Made by a program: the position numbers and the translations under genes | Notes under the pieces: generated by a model | Seen by the model: the letters and a program-made list of their open reading frames with translations, nothing else | What the model was told of the DNA's origin: nothing | The model's database searches: none | Part shown: positions 48,074-60,536 of the stretch, piece after piece | Layout of the letters: the number at the start of each line of letters is the position of its first letter | Numbering within the stretch: position 1 is the first letter of the stretch | Source of the DNA: Eucalyptus grandis | Lineage: Eukaryota; Streptophyta; Magnoliopsida; Myrtales; Myrtaceae | DNA length: 64,000 bases | Assembly: GCF_016545825.1 (NCBI RefSeq) | Contig: NC_052616.1 | Coordinates: forward strand, 34,028,192 to 34,092,191 | Direction of reading: 5' to 3'

Positions 48074-51000
48074 ATGTCTACGGATACTTCCTTCGAAGGT
48101 ATTACTTTCGCCGCTCGATTCGTCTCTGGGTGTTGCAAATTGTGTCTGGATTGGTTTCGGGTGGTGTTGTATCGTCTTCTTCCGGGTGGTTGAGGCTGGT
48201 CATTGACGGTTTTGGGTTGGCCTTGGTTCCTGGAATTGCCTGAGTTGCATGATTGTTTGACTCCCGAATGGTGTGTTAATGTGTGACCCTGGCGCGTTCA
48301 CTGTCGATCAGAGCTTCGACTTTTCTTCGTAAAAGTCGCGGGTAATCATCGATCTTTCGATTCCTCTCGAATTCTTTCTCCTACAGTGGTGTTTGTGTAG
48401 GTGATCTAAAAGTTTGTATTCTTTTCTAGCTTGCAGTTTGGTTTTCTCCTCATCAGCTGAAAACTTTTTTTTTTTCTATTGCCAATAATACTGAGCTTGG
48501 TTTGACTTTTTGGAGTCTTGTATCAAAATGAAACATTGACTCAATCTTGGACTAAGGGTGGTGGTGATTTTGTCATTTTGGAAAAGATGATAATGCAAGT
48601 TGTGCCTCTTTCTGAGTTAATGAAGAATCTATAATTTATGGGGAATTAGCATTATGTTGTTTCTCTTTCTTGCTTATTTTCTGAGGACCTTTTGGGAGAG
48701 ACGAGATCTTTTTAATTCTGCAGTTTTGTGCTCTTCTCATTTTCTCTTTATCTTCCAGGGAGATCTCCTTGACCCGTCTAAATGCAGCAAGTTGAGGTGT
48801 GGACGAGAAGAGAGAGCTTGTTCACCAAGTGTCAAAGTATTGCCAAGTAGTGCTGCTGAAGCACTCAAGCATGGAGCCGGCAGGACATTCTCCAGGTCCT
48901 CTGTGCGGAGATGGGAAAAGAGAGGAAATATACGGGTCTGACAAAGCTGAAAATCATAGAGCAACTTTTGAAAATCATATCTGAAAAGAAATTGGGTGCA
49001 GCCGAGGCCACAGCAGAGCAAGAACAGCAATCTTCGCTAGCCCGAGATCTTTGGCGGCAGAGAAAAGCTGAAAATCCATCCCGACTTCCGGTTACATCAA
49101 GCAATGTTCCAATCAACAATGCTGTTGGTGACACTGGCACTATTGTATATTGCAAAAACTCAGCCTGCAAAGCTACCTTAAGCAAAGACTGACCGATTCT
49201 GCAAGAGGTGTTCATGCTGCATATGTTTTCAGTATGACGACAACAAGGATCCTAGCCTTTGGCTGATTTGCATTCAGAGCCTCCATCTTATGGCGATTCA
49301 TGTGGCATGTCATGCCACCTTGAGTGTGCTTTGAAAAATGAACAGTCTGGCATTGCAATAGATGGGCGGCGTAGAGGAGTTGACGGGGTGCTTTTCTTGT
49401 GTATCTTGCGGAAAAGTAAATGATCTGCTCGGGTAAGATTCCTTTCCTACATTTGTGTTTGTCTGTATTCAAATACTGCTTCCTGATGAACTGTGAATCA
49501 GTGTGAAGTTCCGTTTTCTTGATGGAGAGTGTACCCTTTATCAACTCCTTTTCATTTGCGCATGATCACATGATTTATGTTCACAATTGATATCTATTTG
49601 AACAAATTCTCTACTAGATTGCACAAAGTAAATGACATTATCCTCCAGAGTCCACAAAAGACAAAAACATTGCTGTTGTGTCGCTCAGCAAATATTAGAT
49701 GGGTTGTTTTCTAGTTGATGAGGGTGTTAAATGAGTGGGGTATAACAGATCAGCTTTTTGTGTTGAGAACCTTGATACAGTAATGCTTCCTATTGAAGGC
49801 TGATAATTTCTCCAAGATTATACTTGTCTTTGGTTACATTGGTTGAGTGCTGGAGTCCAAATTATGGATTCTGGAATAGTGAGTATTATTAGGAGAATCC
49901 TTGCTTGTGTTGTGGTCATGGTGGACCAAGCAGATGAGACAATAGCTATAGTTGATCTCCAACTTAGCTGATGGAAAGACAACGCCATCCAAATTTGCGA
50001 GATTACATGCGTGCGTCAATTGTCTTAGGAATGATATTGTGAGACATAATAATTGTTTCTTGACCCTAGTCCTTTTTAACTCTTACTCGACGTGAAAAAT
50101 TTGTTGGTAGATCTCCTTTTCTGTTCCTAACTATTTGCTCTCGCAATGGTACCACTACTCCCAGTTGCTGATCCAAGAGGCACCGCATATCTCTTGTCTG
50201 ATTCTCCAGGCAACTTCCTATGATTGTTGCTTACTCCTTACTTAGTTACTTTTGCTTTATGTCAAGCACTTTCTGGTGTTCATCATTTGGATTGCCGCAA
50301 TGCATGACCCTCTTATTTTTTTATTTTCAAAATGTCCATTGGTGAATTACTTTTACATGAAACAACTGATTTCAGAGTTAGGGAGTATGCACTGGTGAGA
50401 GGTTTTCCTCTTTGATGTGAACTGATGCTATTGATTTGATGTGAAAAAATGATATGCTTGTTTTGGAATTATGTACATGCATCAGAGGGAAAAATTAGCT
50501 TCTGCAATTTGTCAAAGAGGAGTTTCTTATTCCTTTTTATTTGAGGGTGGGGCTTCATAGATAATGATGCATTAGGAACGTGATGATATATTGGATCTCA
50601 CTAAATTTCGATGATTCTGTGCCGTGATATTCACTCATGTACTCGCTCTTGAATCTGTCTCAAGCCCTCTAGCTATTCTTGAGTGTTTCCTGATGCAGTC
50701 AAGAAAATGGCGACTACCGGTTGATGGTTTTTCAGATATCACTGCCCTAATTGATTGTGAGATCATAGAGAAACTGCACCTCTGCTGTGAATGTTGTAAG
50801 AATGGGGCCTGAAAATATCAAATTATGGTTTGTAGTGTGCGGATTCAACAAAGTTTGAGCTGATTGTGGTCATGTTAGTCCTGTAACAGATGTTGAGAAA
50901 GCAATTGATTACTGCGGAGCTACCAGACGAGTAGATATACTATGCTACCGTGTAGCTTTAAGCAAGAAGCTCCTTAAGGGAACAGAGAAGTATCGGAAGT

Positions 51001-52673
51001 GTTACGAAATTGTTGATGAGGCTGTGAAGAAGCTTGAGGCTGATTTTAGGTCCTTCTGACTGGTTTACCTGCAAAAATCCGGTAGGGGCATCGTTAACAG
51101 GCTTTCGACAGGACCGGAGGTTCAGAAGTTGCATGCTCTGATGCCGTGGATGCACTGGACTCCCATGCTGCTTTCTCTCACCAACTTTCGCATTCATCTC
51201 CAATTCCTGTGAGACAAGGTATCCTATTTTACATTCATTTATAATGATTGTTGTTTATAGATTATATCTGGATTTATTTTGTTTACATTGTGATGGCTGC
51301 GAAAGATATCCTTGATGAAGTATTTTATATCTCTCTATCTTGTCACGATTACTGCATAGATTTACTTCCACGAGTAACATTGTTTCCATTGTAAGGAACA
51401 GGATTTTCTGATATCCTTTGTCACAGAACCGGCTAAAGTAAAAATCTATATTTTTGTGTTCATTGCACAGGCTTGACTTCGATAGTCCCAGACATGGTCA
51501 GATTTGAAAATATTAGCACTACATCTCACTGTGATGTTGTGTTGCGAAAAGATTATTCACCTGATGATTCTCTTCATTACACCTTGTGGCATCGGAAATC
51601 ATATGATGTACAATATCCAGAAGAAGCCACAGCTGCACCCTGGCCCCAAATATGAGGTTTATTGTTTCGGGACTTAATACAGACACTGAGTATACTTTCA
51701 AAAAGTTGCAGCATTTATGGTACAAGCCAAGCTGGCACATGTGAGAAGTTAGGGCTTCAAAATCGCTGCTGCTGATGAAGCCTCAGACCATTCAGTAGCA
51801 GAAAGAAGCCAAAAGCCCAGCTACAAATTGTGTAGCCTTTCCAATCCTTCAAAATCGGTGGAAGATGAAAGTAATTTTATCAGTACGTCGACACCAAAAA
51901 TAGATGGTCAATTAATGAAGCATCTATCTTACATGGCAAGGATTCCTGAGAAACTGGTACCTGATTCTGCTGTCGATGGCACTGGATTACGTCAAGAAGT
52001 TTGTCTTAATGAAGTATCCTTGTTGGAGGAGAACCATGATATGCGGGATCACTGGGTCATTGCCCCATATTCTGATCGATAAAAACAAGCACCCGCAAGA
52101 GGACAGAATGATTGAGGCTATGAACGTCGATAATGGATTGAATATTCATGCCAGGGATAACATGGACCGTGTCCCATTCAGTGGGAGCTTAGAATCTGCA
52201 CTACCCATTACTCCTTGTAAGCTGGAGACTTCTAGGGACGGACCAGGAAGGATGGGAAGATTGAAACCAAGGAAGAGATTTGGAAATTGGGAATGGGAAA
52301 GTAGATGGTCCGCAAGATGGAAGTACATCGAAAAGCGAAGCAGTGAAAGTCGGATGAGGAATGCGGCGAATGCTCAATCTGATAGGATTTTGAGTATTAT
52401 GTGAAAAAAGATTAGATGGCTAGAGTGCGAGGGACATATTGAGAAGAACTTCAGGCAGAAATTTCTTGGTATAGCTTGAGAGCAACGCCACAGGAGGGTA
52501 AGGGTTGTGAAGGTGTTTATAGATACCTTGATAGTGGATCCCAAGTCTCTTGCGGAGCAGCTCATAGACGCATTTTCAGACTGCATATCAAGCAAAAGCG
52601 TCATCCGTTGTGCCGGCTGGGTTTTTGCATGAAGCTCTGCAGTTCCTTTTCGAGTGGGGGTTGCTGCTGTTAA
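48074..52673 (+). CDS. VIL: VIN3-like (VEL/VIL) PHD-FNIII-VID protein, 4 exons, with many single-base frame breaks
   Basis: VEL proteins act with Polycomb repressive complex 2 in the nucleus to silence targets such as floral repressors. Exons are about 48074-48098 (MSTDTSFE), 48759-49432, 50890-51218 and 51471-52673. Exon 2 holds [41 protein letters not shown] and the PHD finger ([61 protein letters not shown]). Exon 3 holds [20 protein letters not shown] and [15 protein letters not shown]. Exon 4 holds an FNIII domain ([26 protein letters not shown]) and the C-terminal VID ([39 protein letters not shown]). The helical [13 protein letters not shown] block recalls VIL2/VEL1. A dozen or so one-base indels break the frame (for example about 49191, 49395, 50894, 50922 and 52500). 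Domains and junctions are otherwise well kept. Confidence 0.88.
49433..50889 (+). other. Intron 2 of the VIN3-like gene
   Basis: About 1.46 kb between the PHD exon (GT donor at 49433) and the exon that starts TGTTGAGAAAGCAATTG. No nested gene was recognised. Confidence 0.7.
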
Positions 52674-53952
52674 TTTTGGATCCGCTAGATATCCTCACTG
52701 AAATTCTTTGAATCATGATTCTTCATATGAACAGTGTTAAAAATTATTTTTATCACCGGCATTTGTTATGCAATGCTGTAACAGCGGTAGAATGCATTTA
52801 AGTAGATTTTCTTTGCCTTACAGAACATTGACGTTAATCGTACAGTAATTCCCTTTATTTATCCTCGCATGCATCTCTTTTCTGATAATCCTTCTTGCTA
52901 CTATGGTGCCTACCTCTATTTTGTTTTTCTTCTCTCTCTCTCCACTCAATTCTTTTGCGGTTGCAACTTGCGACATACCCAACTAGACACCACACGCACA
53001 TTTAAAGGATCGTGAATACTCTAGTTTTAGGGAGGACATGATACTGACAAGAGGGCTTAGGGATGGTCTTTGGTTGTAACTTGCATCAACAAGCTGCCTT
53101 TGACATTCGTTTGAGGTTTCCGTTGAATTGGGTTGAAGTAGTAGGCCTCGGCTCTTTGTTTTGCTGTTTGCGAATTAGCATGGCACCTGAGTAGAAGTAA
53201 TGTTTGCATTGGAAATGAGCTCCTGCTAGGTTTTTGTTCTAATCTTTCCAGCCACGGTCTATTTGAACCGTGTCAGCGGTTATTCTAAAGTTGAGATAAA
53301 ACTGCTGGTGGACATGGGCTCCTGAGAAACTGGCAGTAGCAGATCACCCTCAGTTTTTGCGAAGAAGAAACTACAATACTAAGCCAAAGCGATTCCAGAT
53401 TTGATTTCCTTATTTGTTGTCAATTAAACTTGGTTTCAGTTGTTAGTGAGTGATGTGCAGCAAGTTCAAATGGCAGACTGGTTGGTTCATATTTCCATTC
53501 CTCTTCTAAGATTGTGACCAACTTACCTTGTGCAGTTGGAATAAGGCATCCTTGGCTATGCTGGAACAACAGAGGTGGTTGAATAAAATAGGGTGCAGAG
53601 ATACAGCCTGGGTGCAGATACAGCCTTAAAGCACCAAAGAAAAGTCCAAATACAGAGAGGGACGAGTGCTCAACTAGTAAATAGAAAACAAGCAGCAGCC
53701 CAAGCGGTGGTAACATCGAAGCCTTATTATATACGAAAAATGCACCATTCCCCTCGTAGACCTCGTTCCTTTTTGCCTCCTTTACGACCCACAAACCATG
53801 AGCAGCTTCGCCCACTTGGTTTGTCGTTACTAAAGAAACTATGTGCGCTAGCCGCAGAATTTAGCTCTTGATCCCAAAGCTTTTGCAACAGCTGCTCATT
53901 CCACTGTTCTCTCACCGATCTCAGAAACTCTTCCCTTCGGTACTTGTTGAAT
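52674..53952. other. 3' flank of the VIN3-like gene and upstream region of RBCS
   Basis: No gene recognised. The minus-strand frame at 53420-53815 and the + frame at 53593-53871 lack any domain. The region should contain the VIL 3' untranslated region and the RBCS promoter. I did not find a convincing G-box/I-box pair. Confidence 0.4.
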
Positions 53953-54882
53953 ATGTCTGCATCGGTTTTTACCGCTCCGGTCGTCGGATCAGGCTGTGTT
54001 GGCTTGCAACTAAAGCAATTTAAGCTGTTCCCGGTAAAAGAGTCTGCAGGATGGCGCCAGAGAACCGTCTCCAATGGTTCTAAAACCTACTGCATGAAGG
54101 TAATGTTTGCACAGATAATCAAATGATCTAAAGCTGTTCTGGACTTGCACTGAAGTTCATATCATTTAACCATCAGCTTCCTTCTTATGCGATTCAATTG
54201 CCTTTTGTTTCATTCCATAGACATGGAATCCGATCAACAACAAGAAGTTCGAGACCCTTTCCTACCTCCCTCCTCTGTCAGACGATTCATTGCCAAGCGA
54301 GATCGACTACATGCTCAAGAAAGGATGGGTCCCGTGCCTTGAATTCGATGAGGTATTCAACTGAGATCGCAAATTTCATGGTCTATGTACTTCCGTAAAC
54401 AGTAATTAGATTCGTTTTAACCCAGAGCAAAGATAACAATCTTGGGACTGAATATTTTCAAGACTTTTGGCCAAAGTTCGAACTCTACAATCCTAATCAG
54501 CTGATCATGCTCGTTAGATTCATCCTATTACCTGCGTACCCACAAAAAAGAACGATCTTTCTGGATAAAATCTTCAGATAAGAAGCTTTTGGCAACAAGT
54601 CAATTCTGCTATGATCTGTGTTCTGATTCGAACAATCTTTCTTATGGAAGGTGGGGTACGTGCGTGCGGTAGAGAAAATAGCAGGATGCCAGGGTACTAC
54701 GACGGCGGTACTGACGCTCTGGAAGCTGCCGATGTTCGGCTGCAACGACTCCTCCCAAGTCCTCCACGAGATCAGCGAGTAAGAAGGCGTACCCAAATGC
54801 CTACGTTCGCTGCCTGGCATTTGACAACAAGAATCAAGGTCAGTGCATGGCCTTTATCATCCAGAGACCTGCCTCGAGTTGA
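53953..54882 (+). CDS. RBCS: Rubisco small subunit, divergent (non-mesophyll, T-type-like), 3 exons, frame breaks in exon 3
   Basis: Encodes the nuclear small subunit that joins RbcL in the chloroplast stroma. Exons are 53953-54099 (49-residue transit peptide, [14 protein letters not shown] to NGSKTYCMK), 54221-54352 ([20 protein letters not shown] to [11 protein letters not shown]) and 54652-54882 ([46 protein letters not shown], ending QRPASS). Both introns sit at the usual dicot RBCS positions. The start at 53953 is the first ATG in frame. The mature N-terminus [13 protein letters not shown] differs from the leaf-major MQVWPPIGKKKFE type and recalls the divergent T-type class (my recollection). 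Exon 3 has several indels (about 54675, 54705-54712 and 54778), so the gene is either a recent pseudogene or poorly called. Confidence 0.88.
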
Positions 54883-56018
54883 ACCACGAGGCATCACTTC
54901 CAGTATGCTTCGAACAAATAACTCTTCACTGTCTTAAAACTTTGAGACAGATCACAATATCTGAAACCCATGTTTCCTTTTACTGTCGAAATGTATGAAT
55001 GCTTGTGATGTTTGCTGTTCCTCCCTGTTTGCTTTTGGACGATGTAGTGAGGTTTTAGAGTAATAAAGGAGGGACTTCATTTATTTGAATGGGCTTCGGT
55101 CTCAAGCGAGACCTGCATGTCTTCTTCTTCTTTACCAGAATATTCTTCAACCTCAGCAGAGACATGCATGAAAACTTTTAGCGTTCTGCCAGAACGAAGC
55201 TATCATTTTCATGGACCAAACTGAGTAAGTAGCATCTTATGCCGAGGGGCCTGTGGAGAATAATAGAATCATCTCCTTGAGAATAATATAAATGCGCATT
55301 CATATGTCACTGTTGTCAACTTTTCCTCCGATTTCTCATGTGCCCCTTTGTGATTATATCCAACACGTTCACTTAGGCAGGATGGATTTAGTCAAAGTAT
55401 GCTAAATATACTTTAAACCGGTGTTCACATTGTTGTTAGAGTATCCATTAACAGAAGAAGAAATGACCAGGATCTTATTGAAGAGCGCCTTAAAGATATT
55501 TGTTATGTAATCAGTTAAGGAAACTTAGCAAATTTTCTATGCACTGTCGTAATGTACAATCGATGTTTTGAGAGTTGGATTATTTCATATCGAGTGCTTG
55601 CTTAAGTAGTGTGTTCGAAACGCTCGTCACCGTTGATAATTGAAGGCCATCAAACCCATGTGATTAGGATGATTTTCCCTGTTAAGGATCTCCAATACGT
55701 GCATTAATCTCTTCCATTAATGACTGCTAATAGCCCCATCCGTATAGACTTTAACCCTACTAAACATCGGTTGGTGCCAACTAGAGATGATCAATTCGGC
55801 GCGTCGTCCGGGCCTAACATGTCACCGAGGACCCGGTCCGTCCAGAAAATAAAAACCAAAAAGTTATGTATGAAACTTGTTGGGTTGGGTCAGCTGAACT
55901 TGGATCGGGTTTCCCAATTACACAATATTTACCGGAACCTTTTCGATAATGTTTTTCAACAAATTGGACCTAGGTAAGCCCACGGACTATCAGATCCATG
56001 ATTTGATGCCAAACAATT
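54883..56018. other. RBCS 3' flank and intergenic sequence
   Basis: A candidate AATAAA polyadenylation signal is at 55062-55067, about 180 bp after the RBCS stop. The rest, including the open frame at 55720-55977, has no recognisable product. Confidence 0.45.
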
Positions 56019-56493
56019 CTAAACTAGACAAATTATTAACATGCGATTCAATATGAAATGAGGATTGCCCATTTTGTCCATCATTATTGAGAACAAAACA
56101 AAGTACCAATCCAAAATCTTGTCATACAAGTCCTTTGAAGCCATGAAAGATAGGAAACCCTCTTCAATGGGAAGGACCCACTGTGGCATCTCTCCTCCAG
56201 GGAGAATTTTAAATATAGGCCAATGCTGTTACAAAGATAGACCAATAGAAAGTATCCAAGTTAATATTAGTACACAAATGAGAAGATCCATTGATCCTTG
56301 CTTGCATTAATACACAAGTCTCATGCGATAGAAATCATTCCCATAAAAGTACAGGAGCCACCAATGTTACATGCATATACGTGCAAAACCACTTCATATT
56401 TGTTTACTTTTCTTAAGCCTTCAATCTTGCATTTTCTGCTATTGTGATATACAAGCACACAATGGACCCAGCATATACTCCACATCGATGCGC

Positions 56494-56495
<2 letters not shown>

Positions 56496-56530
<35 letters not shown>
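56496..56530. repeat. (GA)n microsatellite in the last TNL intron
   Basis: About 17 uninterrupted GA units lie just inside the intron after the LRR exon. The TNL remnant at 4.9 kb has a shorter (GA)n tract at the homologous place (about 4888-4902), supporting a common origin of the two loci. Confidence 0.95.
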
Positions 56531-56533
<3 letters not shown>

Positions 56534-58240
56534 CTAACCTGGCCATGTGAGCCAATAACCATATTAGCCAAATCTCCATGGACAAAACTATGAATTGTGG
56601 TTAAGTCTTCCATTTTTTTTGTAGAGATTCGCAATTATTCGCTCGAAAACATCTCAAAAATGAGGGAAGCTTGAGAATCTCTTGTAATTCATGGCAATCT
56701 TGAACTTCCAATCTATACAAATGATCACGCTTCTTGATGAATGAAGGAAGGGTAGTAATATTATTTTCCGCCAGAATTAAGCATTCCAAGAGTGGAAAAC
56801 AGGAAAGATTCTCAAGAAACTCTACTTGAGACAGATTACATCTTGTAAGGTTTAATCGGCGTAAATTTGAAAGTCCGGCCTTCATGCACGAATCAACTGA
56901 ATTCTCGTATTGTGGAAACTCGATTAAATTCGTGCAAAGCTGAACTTCCAAGTCTTCAAGGTTTTGTAACTTATAAATGTTAGATGGAAGATGTTCCAAG
57001 TTCTTGCAATCATGAATATACATTCTCTTCAAAGCGACAAGATTTTCTATTGATGTAGGAAGTTCTCTAACAGCAATCCCTTCTAAGAAAAGCTCTTCAA
57101 GGCCTTCGAGTTTATGTGGAATATCAGGGAACCTTTCAAATTTCGTGCAATGATTAAAATTGAGAACTTGCAGATTTTTCGACTTGAGCACATTGGGGAA
57201 AACACTAAGTTCATAGCACATGCTTAAGTTCAACACCTACAACTTGTCAAGATATGCGATGGACTCATGGGCTTCTACCAAGTTTTTGCAATTACTAATG
57301 TCTAATTCCTCAAGATTTGGAGTACACGAGAGGTCTGGCATGCAAACCATCAACTCGCAATGACTGAAATTAATGTACTTCAAATTTTGGAAGGCCTGCA
57401 AAAATAGAGAAATCAACTTTGATAAACACTCTAAAATTATTATATTTTAGATTGTCGATAAATGGAGCAATTTGTTTATTTAAAGAAGTGATTTCCTACG
57501 GAGTCTACGCATTGGCCTATGTAAGTTGTTGTACATAGATGGGGGACTCAAACTTGTGAAATGATGGTAATGTAATTTTGAACATCATTCATGTTGTCCA
57601 TGGTTTTATAAATTGATCATTAACAATATAATAATTTAATTGGAGGGGCTTGGCTTGGTTGAGGGTTATAAAATTGGCTACACAAAACATGGAGAAGATT
57701 GGGTTTCTCATGGATAATTACATATCCTTGACTGTTACATAATCTATATGTTGACCTGGCGTATATCTCATAATTACATAAGCTTTGGCCACCACACTCT
57801 TATGGTGGAAGGAAGCAAGGACCTTTGGTAGATCAGACAACTCGAAACCTACTATTCCGGTTTCTGAGTAGAAATTACTAAAAACTTAAAAACTTTACCA
57901 GTACTTACACACACGCGCGCATATACAGATTAGCAAATTAGAGCTAACTCTCATCATTTTACATTTTAGAGATTATTTGAAAAAAATGAAAATATATAAA
58001 TACACAATACAAAAAGGATCACAAATAAAATTGGGTTAACAATCATTTAAAAAAGTTAGAATAAATACCATTAAAAATCCCAAATCATTATTCAAATTTA
58101 CCCCTAACTAATTTTCATCTCACAAAAACCCTTAATTAGTATAATGATGAAACATTTATCCCAAACTAATTTTTGTCTAACAAAAAATCCCAAACTAGTA
58201 CTCCTCATGCAAATCTAGCAGATGAAAATTAGTTTGGAAT

Positions 58241-58498
58241 AAAACTATGTCGTGTGTCATGCATGTGGCATCACAAAATTCAAGTGAAGTGTCATGCGGC
58301 GAGCATGCGAATGCAAGCCACATGACAGAACTATGCCCCATGTCATGCTATGTGACAACCATAGAAGCATAGTAAAGTGCCACATGGCGAGTGTGGATGT
58401 GGACTATTTGACAAAACTATTCCACGTGTGATGTCATATGGCAATCACAAAAATAAAGTGAAGTACCATGTGGCGAGCATATGAATAAAGACTCCACT
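58241..58498. repeat. 86-bp minisatellite, three tandem units
   Basis: Units start at 58241, 58327 and 58413, each beginning aaaactat or agaactat and containing variants of catgtggcgagcat near the end. The period is exactly 86 bp in both steps, and the units are diverged. It lies in the intron between LRR exons of the TNL pseudogene. Confidence 0.85.
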
Positions 58499-59155
58499 AG
58501 ATTTGGCTTTAACCATATATCGTAGACAAATGGGCGATTTAAACACTTTCACAACGTACTTGCGTAAAGATTAATATTTTTTTTTGAAGTCATGCAAGTA
58601 CGATGAAGCCAACTTTGAAAAACATCAAGAAGAAAAGAAAATTTTCATGTACTTAATTCAAAATCTAGTTCTAACTTTCTATTAAGAAACTAGTGAATGC
58701 CCTACTGGATCACTTACATTGATTTAGTTGTGCACACACATTACTGGCAAAGTTCCTTATAAACACTATTATGTCCACTTGGAAGTGCTGCTCCTTAAGA
58801 AATTATTTAAGCAATTAACAATGCCTTGCTTGCTTTCAAACCTTCGACTCAGCCAATTTTATTGATGCTGAACGTGCATTGGGTACGTGGCCTACCACTG
58901 AACTAGCAACTCCTTGGGTGTTTTACTTCTATATACATATCAACAGGTAGATACATCGTAGTTTTATTTCCCTTTTGTTCAATTAATATACAATTTTGTT
59001 TTTGTAAAGTAAAAAAGTTTATATGTAAACAACTGACAACAAATTGCACTTTGAATTTCTTCGCTAGGTAGATTTGATCGATTTTGAAATACATCTAAGT
59101 CGATAGTTAGAGTTATTAGGTTTAAAAAGTACGCAAGCTTTATCGATACCATATA

Positions 59156-59217
59156 TAAGGCAAAGATGATCTACTTTAAAAGATTTCAATCTTTTAAAGT
59201 AGATCATCTTTGCCTTA
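59156..59217. repeat. Perfect palindrome: 30-bp arms with 2-nt loop
   Basis: The left arm 59156-59185 begins taaggcaaagatgatctact. The right arm 59188-59217 is its exact reverse complement. The spacer is tc. No longer transposon ends or target duplication surround it. On either strand the RNA would fold into an unbroken 30-bp stem. It lies in the intron of the TNL pseudogene upstream of the main LRR exon. Confidence 0.97.
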
Positions 59218-60536
59218 ATATTCCTTCCATCAAGTATCCTTAATTACCTATTCTACAGATATTATACCATGGACATATACATGAAATTGATTATTTTATT
59301 TTTTTATCTCTCGCATATTTCAAAATGAAAAGTCGAATTTTTTAAAATGGCCTTCGCAGAAAAATTTTAAATCTTGCAATATCTTTCTCTTTCCACATAT
59401 ATGTATAAAACTTCTTTCTATTTTGTATTTTATTAACAAAAATGTTTCCATTGAGTATTTCTAATGAAGTTTTTCGCTTAATTTTTCAAAAGTCAATTTT
59501 GCTGCTCGTAAAAATTTATCTAACATAAGTAATTAGGGTCTTTTGAAAGAAAATAGCAAGTTGGTGCCTGAAATAGAGGAACAACACTTCCTTTCATATA
59601 CTATACATAAAATACGCATCTACATATACAAATTAAGTAGATAATAAAAAGGTCTATGTCAGTAATACTTACCTTAAATTGTTTTGGAACTTCTGTGATA
59701 TTGCCTTTACTCATATTAAGTCCCACTAATTTCTTTGGATTAGCTGCATTTGGAATCTTGTGAGCACATCCAGACCATTCAAACCATCTAAGCTCACTAG
59801 GAAGACATGTAGGACCATGAAAGGAACTATGCACGTTGTGCAAGATGAGCAATCTAAGCCTTCTCAATTTTGTAAAATCATCGGGATTGATACGCATCTC
59901 TGTTGGCTCAGGTAGTGCCAACACTATGGCTTTTACAGCACAATCTCCCTATAAATACACAACTAATTTAGACTATGCATTTTTGGTAAAAGAGTAAAAA
60001 ATCTAGTAGAATTTTGATCTTATCCACAAGTCTTACCATGTCACGTGACTGAACATCGACGACATCATCACACAACCATAGTTTGCTGCGTCTTCCAGGA
60101 ACATCTCGACATTCTTGGTTCACAATGTCCATACCCATTGCTTGAATCAAGTCATGCATTTTTAGGATTCCATTCTCAATGCTTATCAAGGACCTCTTAA
60201 TGAGAATATCAAATCCTACAATTGTCTCAAGATCGCAACTATCAAGAACTTTCTTTGTATGCTCTGTTGCCCACCCCTTAAAGAAGCAGGCAATGTGGAG
60301 AAAGATCTCTTTCTCATTTTCATCTAATCCATCAAAACTCACTTTGAGCACATTATTAATGGCTTTGTCAGGATTCCTAGAAAGTTTTTTTATTGTACTT
60401 TCCCATACATTTTCTGTTGTACCACATAATAAGGAACCCAGCACTTCAAGTGCTAAAGGAAGGCCTTTAGCATATTTCAGAGCACCATCCACTAGATCTG
60501 TTCTAATTTGGTGTGTTTGAAAAGCATGCTTACTAA

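Noticed and set aside
47573..48193. 206-codon open frame upstream of and overlapping VIL exon 1
   Set aside because: Lies across GA/CT microsatellites of the leader. The true start context is MSTDTSFE at 48074 with a splice donor at 48099.
53727..54074. Minus-strand 115-codon frame over RBCS exon 1
   Set aside because: Antisense to the transit-peptide exon, whose plus-strand reading continues into unmistakable small-subunit exons.
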